Origin: Fontibacterium sp040404065
GTDB lineage: Bacteria > Pseudomonadota > Alphaproteobacteria > Pelagibacterales > Pelagibacteraceae
NCBI GenBank assembly: GCA_040404065.1
Contig: JBBAJM010000001.1
Direction: 5' to 3' (one strand)
DNA: 64,000 nucleotides
The translations under genes and the position numbers were made by a program. The notes under the pieces were generated by a model. It did no database searches, had not been told where the DNA came from, and saw nothing but the letters and a program-made list of their open reading frames with translations. How positions within the stretch are numbered: the first letter of the stretch is position 1; every line of letters starts with the position of its first letter. Shown one piece after another: positions 8,961 to 17,180 of the stretch.

Positions 8961-9269
8961 TTAGATAGATTTTTTTATAATACATTTTAAAGGATACTGA
9001 TTTTGTTTTGAAAAATTTGTAACTTCCATAACCTTAGTCTCAGCAACCTCATAAGGATAAATGCCACAAACAGCTCTGCCCTCGTTGTGAATTTTAATCA
9101 TAATTTTGTTAGCTGTTACCTTGGACATATTAAAAAATAATTGTAAAACTCTAACAACAAATTCCATGGTTGTAAAATCATCATTTAAAAGAATAACTTG
9201 ATAAAAATTAGGCTTTTTAATTTTAGCTTGAGTCTTATTTTTTTTTAACTTTATAAGTGTCCTAGGCAT
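8961..9269 (-). CDS. clpS: ClpS adaptor of the ClpAP protease
   Basis: 102-residue N-recognin adaptor delivering N-degron proteins to ClpA. The core FYQVILLNDDFTTMEFVVRVLQ contains the NDD acidic pair and TTMEFVV helix that form the N-terminal-residue pocket, followed by KIHNEGRAVCGIYPYEVAETK, which supplies the conserved His and the ClpA-contacting surface. The lysine-rich N-terminal tail (about 20 residues) is the flexible arm. The stop codon abuts clpA, and the start overlaps the end of the upstream UDP-glucose dehydrogenase by 8 bases, so expression is coupled on both sides. Confidence 0.97.
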   Translation of the reverse strand: MPRTLIKLKKNKTQAKIKKPNFYQVILLNDDFTTMEFVVRVLQLFFNMSKVTANKIMIKIHNEGRAVCGIYPYEVAETKVMEVTNFSKQNQYPLKCIIKKSI

Positions 9270-10575
9270 TTACAGGTCTGCCAATAGAATAATAAGCAAT
9301 ATGGTTCTTATTAAAAGACTTGTTATCGTACAAATTCCTTAAGTCATATATAGTGACTTTTTTATTATTATTCTTAATTTTAGAAAAATTTAAGTTTTTA
9401 AATTCATCCCACTCTGTGTGAATAATGATTAAGTCTACTTTTTTAGTAGCAGAGTACAAATCTTCAAAATAGTTTACGTTTTTTTTTTTATCTAAAATCT
9501 CTTTACTTCCTGATGGCTCGTAATAATTAATCTTTGCACCTTTTTTAATAAATTTAGATATTAAATTAATTGCTGAAGAATCTCTAAGGTCATCAGTATT
9601 AGCTTTAAATGTTACTCCTAAAAAACAAATAACTTTATTTTTAATTTTATTATGTAAAATTTTATAAATATTTTTTTCAATATATATTTTTCTTTTTTCA
9701 TTAAAATTGATTACTGAATTAACAATAGAAAGAGGTGAGTTATAATTTTTACCAACTTTTGCTAAAGCCTTAGTGTCTTTAGGGAAACAAGATCCTCCAT
9801 ATGCAGGTCCTGCTCTTAAAAATCTTGAACCAATCCTTTTATCAAGTCCAATTCCAAGAGCTACATCATCAACATTTACATGAACTTTTTCACATAAATT
9901 TGCAATCTCATTAATAAAACTAATTTTAGTAGCTAAAAAAGCATTGGACGCATATTTTATTAGCTCAGCAGCTCTTCTAGAACAAGAGACAAACGTTGCT
10001 CCTTTATTAACTATAGGGCGATATAATTCATTAAATATTTTTGTAACTTTATTATCGTTCGCGCCAATAACTACACGATCAGGGTACTTAAAGTCTTTGA
10101 TGGCCTCTCCTTCTCTGAGAAACTCTGGATTAGATACAATTGTAAACAAGCCTTTTTGCTTATTTTTATTTAAAATTTTTTCAATTTTATCTCCTGTGCC
10201 GATAGGTACAGTAGATTTGGTAACGATAATTTTATGAAATTTAATTTTTTTGGAAATTAATTGAGCAACAGAAAATACTTGGGAAAGATCAGCCGAAACA
10301 CCGTCTTTTGCTGTTGGTGTACCGACAGCTATAAAAACAATATCTGATTTATTAATAGAACCAACTAAATCATCTGAAAAGCTAAGTCTTCCTGCGTCTA
10401 AATTTTTTCTAACCAATTCAGATAAGCCAGGTTCAAATATCGGAATATCTCCACTTTCAAGTCTGCTTAATTTCTCTCTATCCTTATCAACGCAGATAAC
10501 ATTGTTGCCAAGATCAGAAAAACAAACTCCTGATACTAGACCAACATAACCTGTGCCAATAAAACAAATTTTCAT
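9262..10575 (-). CDS. ugd: UDP-glucose 6-dehydrogenase
   Basis: Oxidises UDP-glucose to UDP-glucuronate with two NAD+, for polysaccharide or glycolipid synthesis. It starts with the Rossmann motif KICFIGTGYVGLVSGVCF; the catalytic cysteine is C263 in GPAYGGSCFPKDTKAL, and the C-terminal NAD-sugar domain has CFLGVTFKANTDDLRDSSAI. The 437 residues match the UDP-Glc/GDP-Man dehydrogenase family. Its substrate is made by the GalU-type enzyme encoded 1 bp upstream. Placement directly before clpS is unusual: the genes overlap but have no obvious functional link. Confidence 0.95.
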   Translation of the reverse strand: MKICFIGTGYVGLVSGVCFSDLGNNVICVDKDREKLSRLESGDIPIFEPGLSELVRKNLDAGRLSFSDDLVGSINKSDIVFIAVGTPTAKDGVSADLSQVFSVAQLISKKIKFHKIIVTKSTVPIGTGDKIEKILNKNKQKGLFTIVSNPEFLREGEAIKDFKYPDRVVIGANDNKVTKIFNELYRPIVNKGATFVSCSRRAAELIKYASNAFLATKISFINEIANLCEKVHVNVDDVALGIGLDKRIGSRFLRAGPAYGGSCFPKDTKALAKVGKNYNSPLSIVNSVINFNEKRKIYIEKNIYKILHNKIKNKVICFLGVTFKANTDDLRDSSAINLISKFIKKGAKINYYEPSGSKEILDKKKNVNYFEDLYSATKKVDLIIIHTEWDEFKNLNFSKIKNNNKKVTIYDLRNLYDNKSFNKNHIAYYSIGRPVNA

Positions 10576-10576
10576 A

Positions 10577-11380
10577 TTAAAACTTTTTTAGTGAATTATT
10601 ATATCCGTTAACTGTTCCGCAGTCTAAATATGTTCCAGAAAATACATGTCCCATAAATCTATTACCGTTGTAAATTAAATGTTTCATTGCATCTGTAATC
10701 TGAACCTCTCCTGAAGATCCCTTTTGAGTGTTTTTTAATGAAGAAATTATTTTAGTTGGCAAAACATATCTTCCTATAATCGCATAATTAGATGGAGAAT
10801 TTTTTAAACTAGGTTTTTCAACTAAGTCAGTAATAAATAATTTGTTATTCGTTTTTTGGGAATATTTAATAATTCCATATCTTGATACTTCAGAATTTTT
10901 AACCTTCTTGGAGGCTATGACTGAAGAATGGTATTTATTATGAATATTAATTATTTTTTTGGAACAATTTTCTTTAATAATAATATCATCTGGTAAAACC
11001 AAAAGAAAAAATTTACCCTTTATAAATGATTTTGCTGCCAATACGGCGTCACCAAGGCCTCTAGGAGAGTTTTGATAAACAAATTTAATTTTACTTCTAT
11101 AACGATCTAAAATTTTAAGTTTTTTAATTGATTTGTAATCTTTCTTTTTTTTTAAATAATTTAATAAATAAATATCAGGATAAAGATAATCCTTAATAAT
11201 TTTTTTTCTTATTGAAGTAATTAGAATAATTTTTTTAATACCCGCTTCCAAACATTCATCTAAAATATGCTCCAAAATAGTTTTATTTCCTAAAGGCAAT
11301 AGTTCTTTTGGAAGTATTTTGCTAAATGGTAGAAGTCTTGTGCCTAAACCAGCTAATGGTATTATCGCTTCTTTTATCAT
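10577..11380 (-). CDS. galU: UTP--glucose-1-phosphate uridylyltransferase
   Basis: Forms UDP-glucose from UTP and glucose-1-phosphate. The N-terminal nucleotidyltransferase motif AIIPLAGLGTRLLPFSK, then LPKELLPLGNKTILEHIL, plus the FVYQNSPRGLGDAVLAA, LVLPDDIIIKENC and VEKPSLKNSPSNYAIIGRY blocks, identify GalU. At 267 residues it is somewhat shorter than the usual 280-300, mostly in the middle. It leads the minus-strand group and is only 24 bp from the divergent panC. A TATAAT box at 11386-11391 (minus strand) lies 5 bp before the ATG, so the message is probably leaderless. Confidence 0.94.
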   Translation of the reverse strand: MIKEAIIPLAGLGTRLLPFSKILPKELLPLGNKTILEHILDECLEAGIKKIILITSIRKKIIKDYLYPDIYLLNYLKKKKDYKSIKKLKILDRYRSKIKFVYQNSPRGLGDAVLAAKSFIKGKFFLLVLPDDIIIKENCSKKIINIHNKYHSSVIASKKVKNSEVSRYGIIKYSQKTNNKLFITDLVEKPSLKNSPSNYAIIGRYVLPTKIISSLKNTQKGSSGEVQITDAMKHLIYNGNRFMGHVFSGTYLDCGTVNGYNNSLKKF

Positions 11381-11384
11381 TAAA

Positions 11385-11391
11385 TATTATA
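11385..11391. promoter_or_regulatory. Overlapping divergent -10 boxes of galU and panC
   Basis: The 24-bp space between divergent galU and panC contains TATTAT on the plus strand (11385-11390) and TATAAT on the minus strand (11386-11391), sharing five bases. Each start codon is 5-14 bp from its box. The -35 regions would fall inside the opposite coding sequences, and neither matches consensus well. Confidence 0.4.
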
Positions 11392-11404
11392 GTTAATTTC
11401 TTAA

Positions 11405-12214
11405 ATGAAAATAATTAAAACAGCAAATAAAATAACTTCAGAGTTATTAAATAAAAAAAAAATTGGCTTTATCCCAACTATGGGGTGCTTACATGATGGT
11501 CATGTCTCGTTGATCCGAAAATCTAAAAAGAAAAAATTATTAACGGTAGTAAGTATATTTGTGAATCCATTCCAATTTAATAATAAAAAAGATTTTAATA
11601 AATATCCCAAAACTATTGCGGCTGATTTAAAAATCTGCAAAAAAAATAAAGTAGACTATGTTTATTTGCCTTCAAAAAAAGATATTTATCCAGAAAAAAA
11701 AATAATTATTAAAAATAAAGTTCATTTTTTTAAAGATTATATGGAAGGAAAATTTAGACCTGGTCATTTTGAAGGTGTTATAGAAGTGATAAGAAGACTG
11801 TTAAGCCGTATTACAACTAACTATCTTTTCCTCGGGAAAAAAGACTATCAGCAATTAATTATTATTAAAAAATACATTGAAAGCATTAATTCAAAAATAG
11901 AAGTCGTACCATGCGATACTGTTAGAGCCAGAAATGGTATCGCTTTATCTTCTAGAAATAAACTTTTAGATCAAAAATCATTAAATATTGCTGGAAAGAT
12001 AATTAATTTTTTAAAAAAAAATAAAAATAAAATTATCAAGTCTAAAAATAACTTATTTTTTTTAAAAAAAATAAAAGAATTTGGTGCAAGTAAGATAGAT
12101 TACTTGTCTGTTTTTAATGTAAAAAAATTAAAAAAAACTAATAAACCATCATTAAATACCAGAGTATTTCTAGCCTATTACTTGAATGGTGTGAGATTAA
12201 TAGATAACTTTTAA
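11405..12214 (+). CDS. panC: Pantothenate synthetase (pantoate--beta-alanine ligase)
   Basis: ATP-dependent ligation of pantoate and beta-alanine to pantothenate, the precursor of coenzyme A. Family motifs in order: FIPTMGCLHDGHVSLIR (ATP-binding HxGH), SIFVNPFQFNNKKDFNKYP, FRPGHFEGVIEVIRRL, YLFLGKKDYQQL and the RARNGIALSSRN serine motif. 269 residues, marginally short compared with about 280. Lysine codons made of A runs are very frequent, in keeping with the local base bias. The stop shares its last base with the lipB start. No panB or panD is adjacent. Confidence 0.95.
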   Translation: MKIIKTANKITSELLNKKKIGFIPTMGCLHDGHVSLIRKSKKKKLLTVVSIFVNPFQFNNKKDFNKYPKTIAADLKICKKNKVDYVYLPSKKDIYPEKKIIIKNKVHFFKDYMEGKFRPGHFEGVIEVIRRLLSRITTNYLFLGKKDYQQLIIIKKYIESINSKIEVVPCDTVRARNGIALSSRNKLLDQKSLNIAGKIINFLKKNKNKIIKSKNNLFFLKKIKEFGASKIDYLSVFNVKKLKKTNKPSLNTRVFLAYYLNGVRLIDNF

Positions 12215-12834
12215 TGGAAATTAAAATATCTCATAAACCTGTTGCTTATAAGGAGGCAATGAATTTTTTAGAACAAAGAGTAGAAAAAGTTCATGCAAAC
12301 TTAGAGAGTGAACTTATTTGGATATTAGAACACGATTCAGTTTATACAAAAGGCATAAGTGCACATGATAAAGATTTATTAATTCCAAACTTATTTCCTG
12401 TAATTGAAACAAACCGCGGTGGAAAATTTACTTATCATGGTCCTGGTCAGAAGATTGTTTATTTTGTCATCGATCTTAATAAACGCGAAAAAGAAATTAA
12501 AAAATTTGTCCGCAATGTTGAAAAATGGATCATTTCTATTCTTAAAGATTTTAATATTTCATCATTTGCCGATCCTAAAAATATAGGTATTTGGGTAAAA
12601 AATAACAATGAAGAGAATAAAATTTCAGCTATTGGAATTAAAATAAAAAAGTGGATTGCTTATCACGGGTTTTCTCTAAATGTTAATGTAAATAAATCTG
12701 ACTATCGAGGAATAGTTCCTTGTGGAATATTAAATAAGGGAATTATTAATATTTCCGATTTATGCAAAATACCGAATGATGAAAAAATTAATAATTCAAT
12801 AAAAGAAAATTTTTACAAATTATTTAATTCGTAA
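12214..12834 (+). CDS. lipB: Octanoyl-[acyl-carrier-protein]:protein N-octanoyltransferase
   Basis: Transfers octanoate from acyl-ACP to lipoyl domains, the first step of protein lipoylation. The core RGGKFTYHGPGQ lies near residue 67; the catalytic lysine is in SAIGIKIKKWIAYHGFSLNVN, and the acyl-accepting cysteine is in IVPCGI. Length 206 is typical. It is translationally coupled to panC by a TAATG overlap, and its last 22 bases overlap the convergent pseudouridine synthase, so the two messages are antisense at their ends. Confidence 0.95.
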   Translation: MEIKISHKPVAYKEAMNFLEQRVEKVHANLESELIWILEHDSVYTKGISAHDKDLLIPNLFPVIETNRGGKFTYHGPGQKIVYFVIDLNKREKEIKKFVRNVEKWIISILKDFNISSFADPKNIGIWVKNNNEENKISAIGIKIKKWIAYHGFSLNVNVNKSDYRGIVPCGILNKGIINISDLCKIPNDEKINNSIKENFYKLFNS

Positions 12835-13742
12835 CTTAGTTGCTGTTCCTTACAAAAGCTTTGGAAGTATAATGGAGGTTCAGCATGGTGAATTATTTTT
12901 TTACTATTTATTAAAAATTCAACTTTATAAGCATGAAGCATTAAATGGAGCTCTTTAGATTTGTTTAAGCCTTTATTTGTATATTTTTTCTCTCCTAAAA
13001 TAGGATGCCTAATAAAACTCAATTGTCTTCTCAGCTGATGTTTTCTTCCTGTTTCAGGATTCAGAAATAACAAAGAGTGACCCTTAGTCTCTGAAATAAC
13101 TTTATAATTAGTAATTGATAGTTGTGTTTTTTCTTTATTATTTTCAAGATAATTGAGTTCATTTTTTAAAGTTCCACTTTTATCATCTAAAACTCCATCA
13201 ACTACAGCTAAATAACTTTTCTTTACAATCTGATTTTTAAAAGCTTCTGAAAAAAACTTAGCGCTTTTATGTGTTTTGCTAATAATTAATATTCCCGTTG
13301 TTTCGGCATCTAATCTATGAACTAAATGTGGAGTTTGATATTCAGTCTCTGGATAATTTTTTAATATATCAAAAATATTTTTTCCAGTTTTTGTTCCAGA
13401 TTGCACAGCTAAATTATAGGGTTTATTTAAAACAAAATAATGTTCGTTCTCGAAAAGAATATTATTTTTAATTAAATCGTAATCTTTTTTAGAGGGTAAA
13501 TATGAAAACTTTTTTTTAATTATTTTATCGTCATTATCAATGTCGGCGTAAATCTTAATTTCATCATTTATCTGTATTTTATATGAACTTTTAACTTTTT
13601 TACCATTAACAAGTATTTTGCCTTTTCTTAAAGTTCTTTCAATCAGTGATTGAGGTAAAGGTTTTACTTTTTTTTTAAACCATTTATCTAAACGAATATT
13701 TTCAAAATCCTCTTCAATTTTAAAAATATGCTTTGGTTCCAT
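12813..13742 (-). CDS. rluC: RluC/RluD-family 23S rRNA pseudouridine synthase
   Basis: Isomerises specific uridines in 23S rRNA. The N-terminal S4 RNA-binding domain (RLDKWFKKKVKPLPQSLIER, then KILVNGKKVKSSYKI) is followed by the RluA-type catalytic domain with VLNKPYNLAVQSGT and catalytic Asp in LVHRLDAETTGILI; the family motif usually reads HRLDxxTSG, here AETTG. 309 residues. The crcB-then-RluC order after rplQ is common in alphaproteobacteria, which favours RluC over RluD; the exact target uridines cannot be read from sequence. The start codon shares one base with the crcB stop. Confidence 0.88.
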   Translation of the reverse strand: MEPKHIFKIEEDFENIRLDKWFKKKVKPLPQSLIERTLRKGKILVNGKKVKSSYKIQINDEIKIYADIDNDDKIIKKKFSYLPSKKDYDLIKNNILFENEHYFVLNKPYNLAVQSGTKTGKNIFDILKNYPETEYQTPHLVHRLDAETTGILIISKTHKSAKFFSEAFKNQIVKKSYLAVVDGVLDDKSGTLKNELNYLENNKEKTQLSITNYKVISETKGHSLLFLNPETGRKHQLRRQLSFIRHPILGEKKYTNKGLNKSKELHLMLHAYKVEFLINSKKIIHHAEPPLYFQSFCKEQQLSYELNNL

Positions 13743-14122
13743 TATGAAATAATATGAATTAATTTATCTCCTATATAGAACATCAATAAGCCAAGAAATA
13801 CAGAAACAAAAATGTAAGCAAATGCTAATGGGTAACTAGAATTATTTATAAGATTAAAAAAATCTTGAGAGAAAGAAGAAAATGTTGTGAAGCCACCTAA
13901 AAATCCAATAGTGATATAATTTTTAAAATTTTCATCTATGGATATAAATTTTGTATCTAATATTCCAGAAACTAAACCAATTAAAAAACAACCTAATAAA
14001 TTAACAGTGATTGTTCCAATTGGAAATATTGTTTGAAAAATTTTTGGAGTAATTTGTATAACTGAAAATCTTGCTACAGTTCCAAGGGCTCCAAATAAAG
14101 CAATTAATAAGTATGACTTCAT
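13742..14122 (-). CDS. crcB: Fluoride ion channel CrcB (Fluc)
   Basis: Small four-helix inner-membrane fluoride exporter acting as a dual-topology dimer. Hallmarks are the N-terminal LFGALGTVARF, the helix-2 GTITVNLLGCFLIGLVSG with its conserved Asn, and GGFTTFSSFS containing the channel phenylalanines. 126 residues. One crcB is present, as expected for the homodimeric form. It lies 7 bp after rplQ on the same strand; no fluoride riboswitch can be fitted into that gap. Confidence 0.94.
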   Translation of the reverse strand: MKSYLLIALFGALGTVARFSVIQITPKIFQTIFPIGTITVNLLGCFLIGLVSGILDTKFISIDENFKNYITIGFLGGFTTFSSFSQDFFNLINNSSYPLAFAYIFVSVFLGLLMFYIGDKLIHIIS

Positions 14123-14129
14123 TAACTGT

Positions 14130-14570
14130 TTACTTTGCTAACTGCTGGGCTTCTTCCTTTGGTTGTTCAGGTTTTTTTTGAACAGGACCTGAATCTTGTC
14201 CTTTTGCATTAAAATCTTTATCTACTAACTCGATATAAGCCATCGTCGAATTGTCTCCAAAACGATTTCTAGTTCTAATAATTCTAGAATAGCCACCTTT
14301 TCTATTCTCGTATCTTTTAGACAAAACTGTAATTAATTTTTCAGCTGAACTTTCATCTTGTAACTTTGAAATCAAAGATCTTCTTGCTGATAAGTCTTTT
14401 TTCTTTCCAATAGTTATAACTTTATCAATTAAAGGTTTTAATTCTTTTGCTTTAGGTAAAGTTGTTTTAATTTGTTCATGCTTAATTAAAGAATTGAGCA
14501 TATTTTTAAACAAAGCTTTACGATGCTCAGAAGTTCTGTTTAATTTTCTATGAGCAATTTTGTGTCTCAT
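14130..14570 (-). CDS. rplQ: Ribosomal protein L17
   Basis: Large-subunit protein near the exit tunnel. The invariant start MRHKIAHRKLNRTSEHRKAL and the ENRKGGYSRIIRT...GDNSTMAYIEL block are clear. At 146 residues it exceeds the minimal bacterial length (about 120-127) through a Lys/Pro/Gln-rich tail (GPVQKKPEQPKEEAQQLAK). Last ribosomal gene of the alpha block, 5 bp behind rpoA. Confidence 0.97.
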   Translation of the reverse strand: MRHKIAHRKLNRTSEHRKALFKNMLNSLIKHEQIKTTLPKAKELKPLIDKVITIGKKKDLSARRSLISKLQDESSAEKLITVLSKRYENRKGGYSRIIRTRNRFGDNSTMAYIELVDKDFNAKGQDSGPVQKKPEQPKEEAQQLAK

Positions 14571-14575
14571 TGTTA

Positions 14576-15589
14576 TTAATAGTTATCTTCAAGTTTTTTA
14601 GAAAGTTCAGCAATGTTTTCTGGCGGCCAATTTGGAACTTCCATGCCAAGATATAGCGACATTGTAGTTAGAACTTCTTTAATTTCATTTAATGATTTTC
14701 TTCCAAAATTTGGTGTTCTCAACATTTCTCCTTCACTCTTTTGAACTAAATCACCAATGTAAATTATGTTATCATTTTTTAAGCAATTCATTGATCTTAC
14801 TGATAGCTCTAATTCATCAACTCTTCTAAGTAAGTTTCTATTAAACTCAGGCTCAGAAGGTTTTTTCTCTTGAATGGTTGCAACTGGCTCATCAAAATTC
14901 ACAAACATAGCTAACTGGTCTTGTAAAATTCTAGCTGCAAAAGCAAGTGAATCTTCAGCTGTCACCGATCCGTTTGTTTCAACTTCCATTGTTAATTTAT
15001 CATAGTCTAATGTTAAGCCTTCTCTAGCATTAGACACGTTATAAGAAACTCTTTTAACTGGACTAAAAACAGCATCAATTGCTATCAATCCTAATGGAGA
15101 ATTATTAGCTTTATTTCTGTCAGCAGGAACATAACCTTTTCCTGTATTCACTGTTAATTCCATATGAAATTTAGTTTTTTCATCTAAATTACAAATAACT
15201 AAATCTGGATTTAATATTTCAACGTCTGGATTTGAAGTAATCATTTTTGCTTTGATTTCTCCTGGTCCTTTTGCATCTAAGATTAATTTTTTTGGTCCAG
15301 AAACTTTTAAATTCAAAGCTAAAGCTTTAACGTTAAGAACGATGTCCGTAACGTCTTCTCTAACGCCATCAATTGAAGAAAATTCATGTAAAACACCATC
15401 AATTTGTATAGCTGTTACAGCTGTACCTTGTACTGAAGACAACAAAACTCTTCTTAATGCGTTTCCTAAAGTTAAAGCGTAACCTTTTTCTAAAGGCTCA
15501 GCGATAATTTTTGCATGTTTTTTATCATCACTTTGAGTGATATTTAATTTTGATGGTTTTATAAGTTCTTTCCAATTTTTATCTATCAA
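14576..15589 (-). CDS. rpoA: RNA polymerase alpha subunit
   Basis: 337-residue alpha subunit. The N-terminal dimerisation domain includes EPLEKGYALTLGNALRRVLLSS and the VLHEFSSIDGVREDVTDIVLN region; the C-terminal domain has VRSMNCLKNDNIIYIGDLV and TPNFGRKSLNEIKEVL, the helices that bind UP elements and activators. In alphaproteobacteria rpsD is usually not between rpsK and rpoA, and it is absent here too. Confidence 0.98.
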   Translation of the reverse strand: MIDKNWKELIKPSKLNITQSDDKKHAKIIAEPLEKGYALTLGNALRRVLLSSVQGTAVTAIQIDGVLHEFSSIDGVREDVTDIVLNVKALALNLKVSGPKKLILDAKGPGEIKAKMITSNPDVEILNPDLVICNLDEKTKFHMELTVNTGKGYVPADRNKANNSPLGLIAIDAVFSPVKRVSYNVSNAREGLTLDYDKLTMEVETNGSVTAEDSLAFAARILQDQLAMFVNFDEPVATIQEKKPSEPEFNRNLLRRVDELELSVRSMNCLKNDNIIYIGDLVQKSEGEMLRTPNFGRKSLNEIKEVLTTMSLYLGMEVPNWPPENIAELSKKLEDNY

Positions 15590-15613
15590 GTTACTTCTCC
15601 TATTTAGTTATTA

Positions 15614-16087
15614 TTAAACGCGTCTTTTCTTTGGAGGCCTACAACCATTATGTGGCATCGGACTCATATCTTTAATAGAGGTAATCTTAAAACCTCTAGC
15701 TTGTAATGCTCTAAGAGCAGTTTCTCTACCTGAACCAGGTCCTTTTACTTCAACTGCAATATTCTTTAGCCCGTGTTCTAATGCTTTTCCTGCGGCATCG
15801 TCAGCTGCTACTTGCGCGGCATAAGGTGTTGATTTTCTAGAACCTTTAAATCCTTTTGACCCTGCAGAGGACCATGAAATCACGTTTCCTTGTTTGTCTG
15901 TGATCGTAACAATAGTATTATTAAAAGTTGCATTTACATAAACATTTCCATTCACAACGTTTTTTTTCTCTTTTTTCTTAACTTTAATTTTTTTCTTTAT
16001 ACCACCCTCTTGCTTAGCATCTTTTGCCGGTGCAGCAGCAGTTTCAGCTTTGGGTTTTTTTTCTTTAATATTTTTATCTTCAGCCAT
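15614..16087 (-). CDS. rpsK: Ribosomal protein S11 with N-terminal Lys/Ala-rich extension
   Basis: The S11 core runs from about residue 43 (VVNGNVYVNATFNNTIVTIT) to the C-terminal MPHNGCRPPKKRRV. The gene is 157 codons against about 129 usual; the surplus is a low-complexity N-terminus rich in Lys, Ala and Glu. The start at 16087 lies 4 bp after the rpsM stop, and no ATG exists near the core start, so the extension seems genuine. Confidence 0.95.
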   Translation of the reverse strand: MAEDKNIKEKKPKAETAAAPAKDAKQEGGIKKKIKVKKKEKKNVVNGNVYVNATFNNTIVTITDKQGNVISWSSAGSKGFKGSRKSTPYAAQVAADDAAGKALEHGLKNIAVEVKGPGSGRETALRALQARGFKITSIKDMSPMPHNGCRPPKKRRV

Positions 16088-16091
16088 TTAA

Positions 16092-16472
16092 TTATTTCAT
16101 GCTAGTTAATTTTTTTCCTGCAATTGCAATCGCTTTACCTTTTCTTGTTCTTGCATTGGAATGGGTTCTTTGTCCTCTAACAGGAAGTCTTTTTCTATGC
16201 CTTGATCCTCTGTACGTTCCTAAATCTTTTAATCTTTTAATATCAAGAGATACATTTCTTCTTAGATCTCCCTCGACTGAATACTTGCTATCAATAAATT
16301 CTCTAATTTTTAAAACCTCATCGTCTGTAAGAGCATTAGTTCGTTTATTTTTATCAATCTTTAATTCATTGCAAATGTCATTTGCAGTTTTATCTCCAAT
16401 TCCATAAATGTAAGTAAGAGCTGCTTTAACAACTTTGTTTTGAGGAATATTTACTCCAGCTATACGAGCCAT
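16092..16472 (-). CDS. rpsM: Ribosomal protein S13
   Basis: 126-residue S13, a small-subunit head protein contacting the P-site tRNA and L5. The start MARIAGVNIPQNKVVKAALTYIYGIG and the end RGQRTHSNARTRKGKA are canonical. It heads the alpha block and is separated from adk by 54 bp that carry a strong promoter match. Confidence 0.98.
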   Translation of the reverse strand: MARIAGVNIPQNKVVKAALTYIYGIGDKTANDICNELKIDKNKRTNALTDDEVLKIREFIDSKYSVEGDLRRNVSLDIKRLKDLGTYRGSRHRKRLPVRGQRTHSNARTRKGKAIAIAGKKLTSMK

Positions 16473-16502
16473 AAATTAAAATGCTATTTTTGAAAAAATG
16501 TG

Positions 16503-16530
16503 ATTATATGAATCAAGCTATTAAAGTCAA
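16503..16530 (-). promoter_or_regulatory. Promoter of the rpsM-rpsK-rpoA-rplQ block
   Basis: On the minus strand TTGACT (16525-16530) and a perfect TATAAT (16503-16508) are spaced by 16 nt in the adk-rpsM gap, the -35 overlapping the adk stop codon. This would give a leader of about 25 nt before the rpsM ATG. Confidence 0.6.
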
Positions 16531-17180
16531 CTACGTACGGCTCTGATTAGAGTAAATAATTGATCACTTATAGCATTAATTTCCTGCATTCCGTCTATGT
16601 TTTTCATTATACCTTTTTTTAGGTAAAAATCTAACACCGGAAAAGTTTTTTCATCATAAGTTTTCAATCTTTTAACAATTGTATCCTCGTTATCATCTGA
16701 TCTTGTAATAAGTTTTCTTTGCGAACATTCTTTAAGATCGCACGTCTTTGGAGGATCAAAAAAAGTATTAAAAGTTTTATGACATACAGAGCAAGTAACT
16801 CTGCCTGTAATTCTTTTAACTAAAATTTGATTATCAACTTTTAAATTGAGAGCTAGACTCATTTGTTGGTTATTTTTTTTTAATAAATTATCTAAACTTT
16901 TTGCTTGATCTAAATTTCTTGGAAATCCATCAAAAATAATTCTGTTTTTATATTCTGGATTAGAAACTTTATTTTCAATTAAATTATTAATAATCTCGTC
17001 AGAAACCAAACCTCCTGACTTCATAATTTCTTCTATTTTATTCCCAAATTCAGTTTTTTTATTTACTTCATCTCTAAGTAAATCACCTGTAGATAATTGA
17101 AATAAATTAAATTCTTTTACTAATTTAGCTGACTGAGTTCCTTTTCCAGCGCCTGGAGGGCCAAAAATAACAACGTTCAT
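16527..17180 (-). CDS. adk: Adenylate kinase with zinc-type LID
   Basis: Interconverts ATP+AMP and 2 ADP. P-loop FGPPGAGKGTQSAKL at the N-terminus, the AMP-binding IIFDGFPRNLDQA block, and a LID containing four cysteines (CSVCHKTF...CDLKEC) expected to bind a structural zinc, unlike the E. coli form. 217 residues. Overlaps the secY stop by one base, the usual spc-operon position after secY. Confidence 0.97.
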   Translation of the reverse strand: MNVVIFGPPGAGKGTQSAKLVKEFNLFQLSTGDLLRDEVNKKTEFGNKIEEIMKSGGLVSDEIINNLIENKVSNPEYKNRIIFDGFPRNLDQAKSLDNLLKKNNQQMSLALNLKVDNQILVKRITGRVTCSVCHKTFNTFFDPPKTCDLKECSQRKLITRSDDNEDTIVKRLKTYDEKTFPVLDFYLKKGIMKNIDGMQEINAISDQLFTLIRAVRS

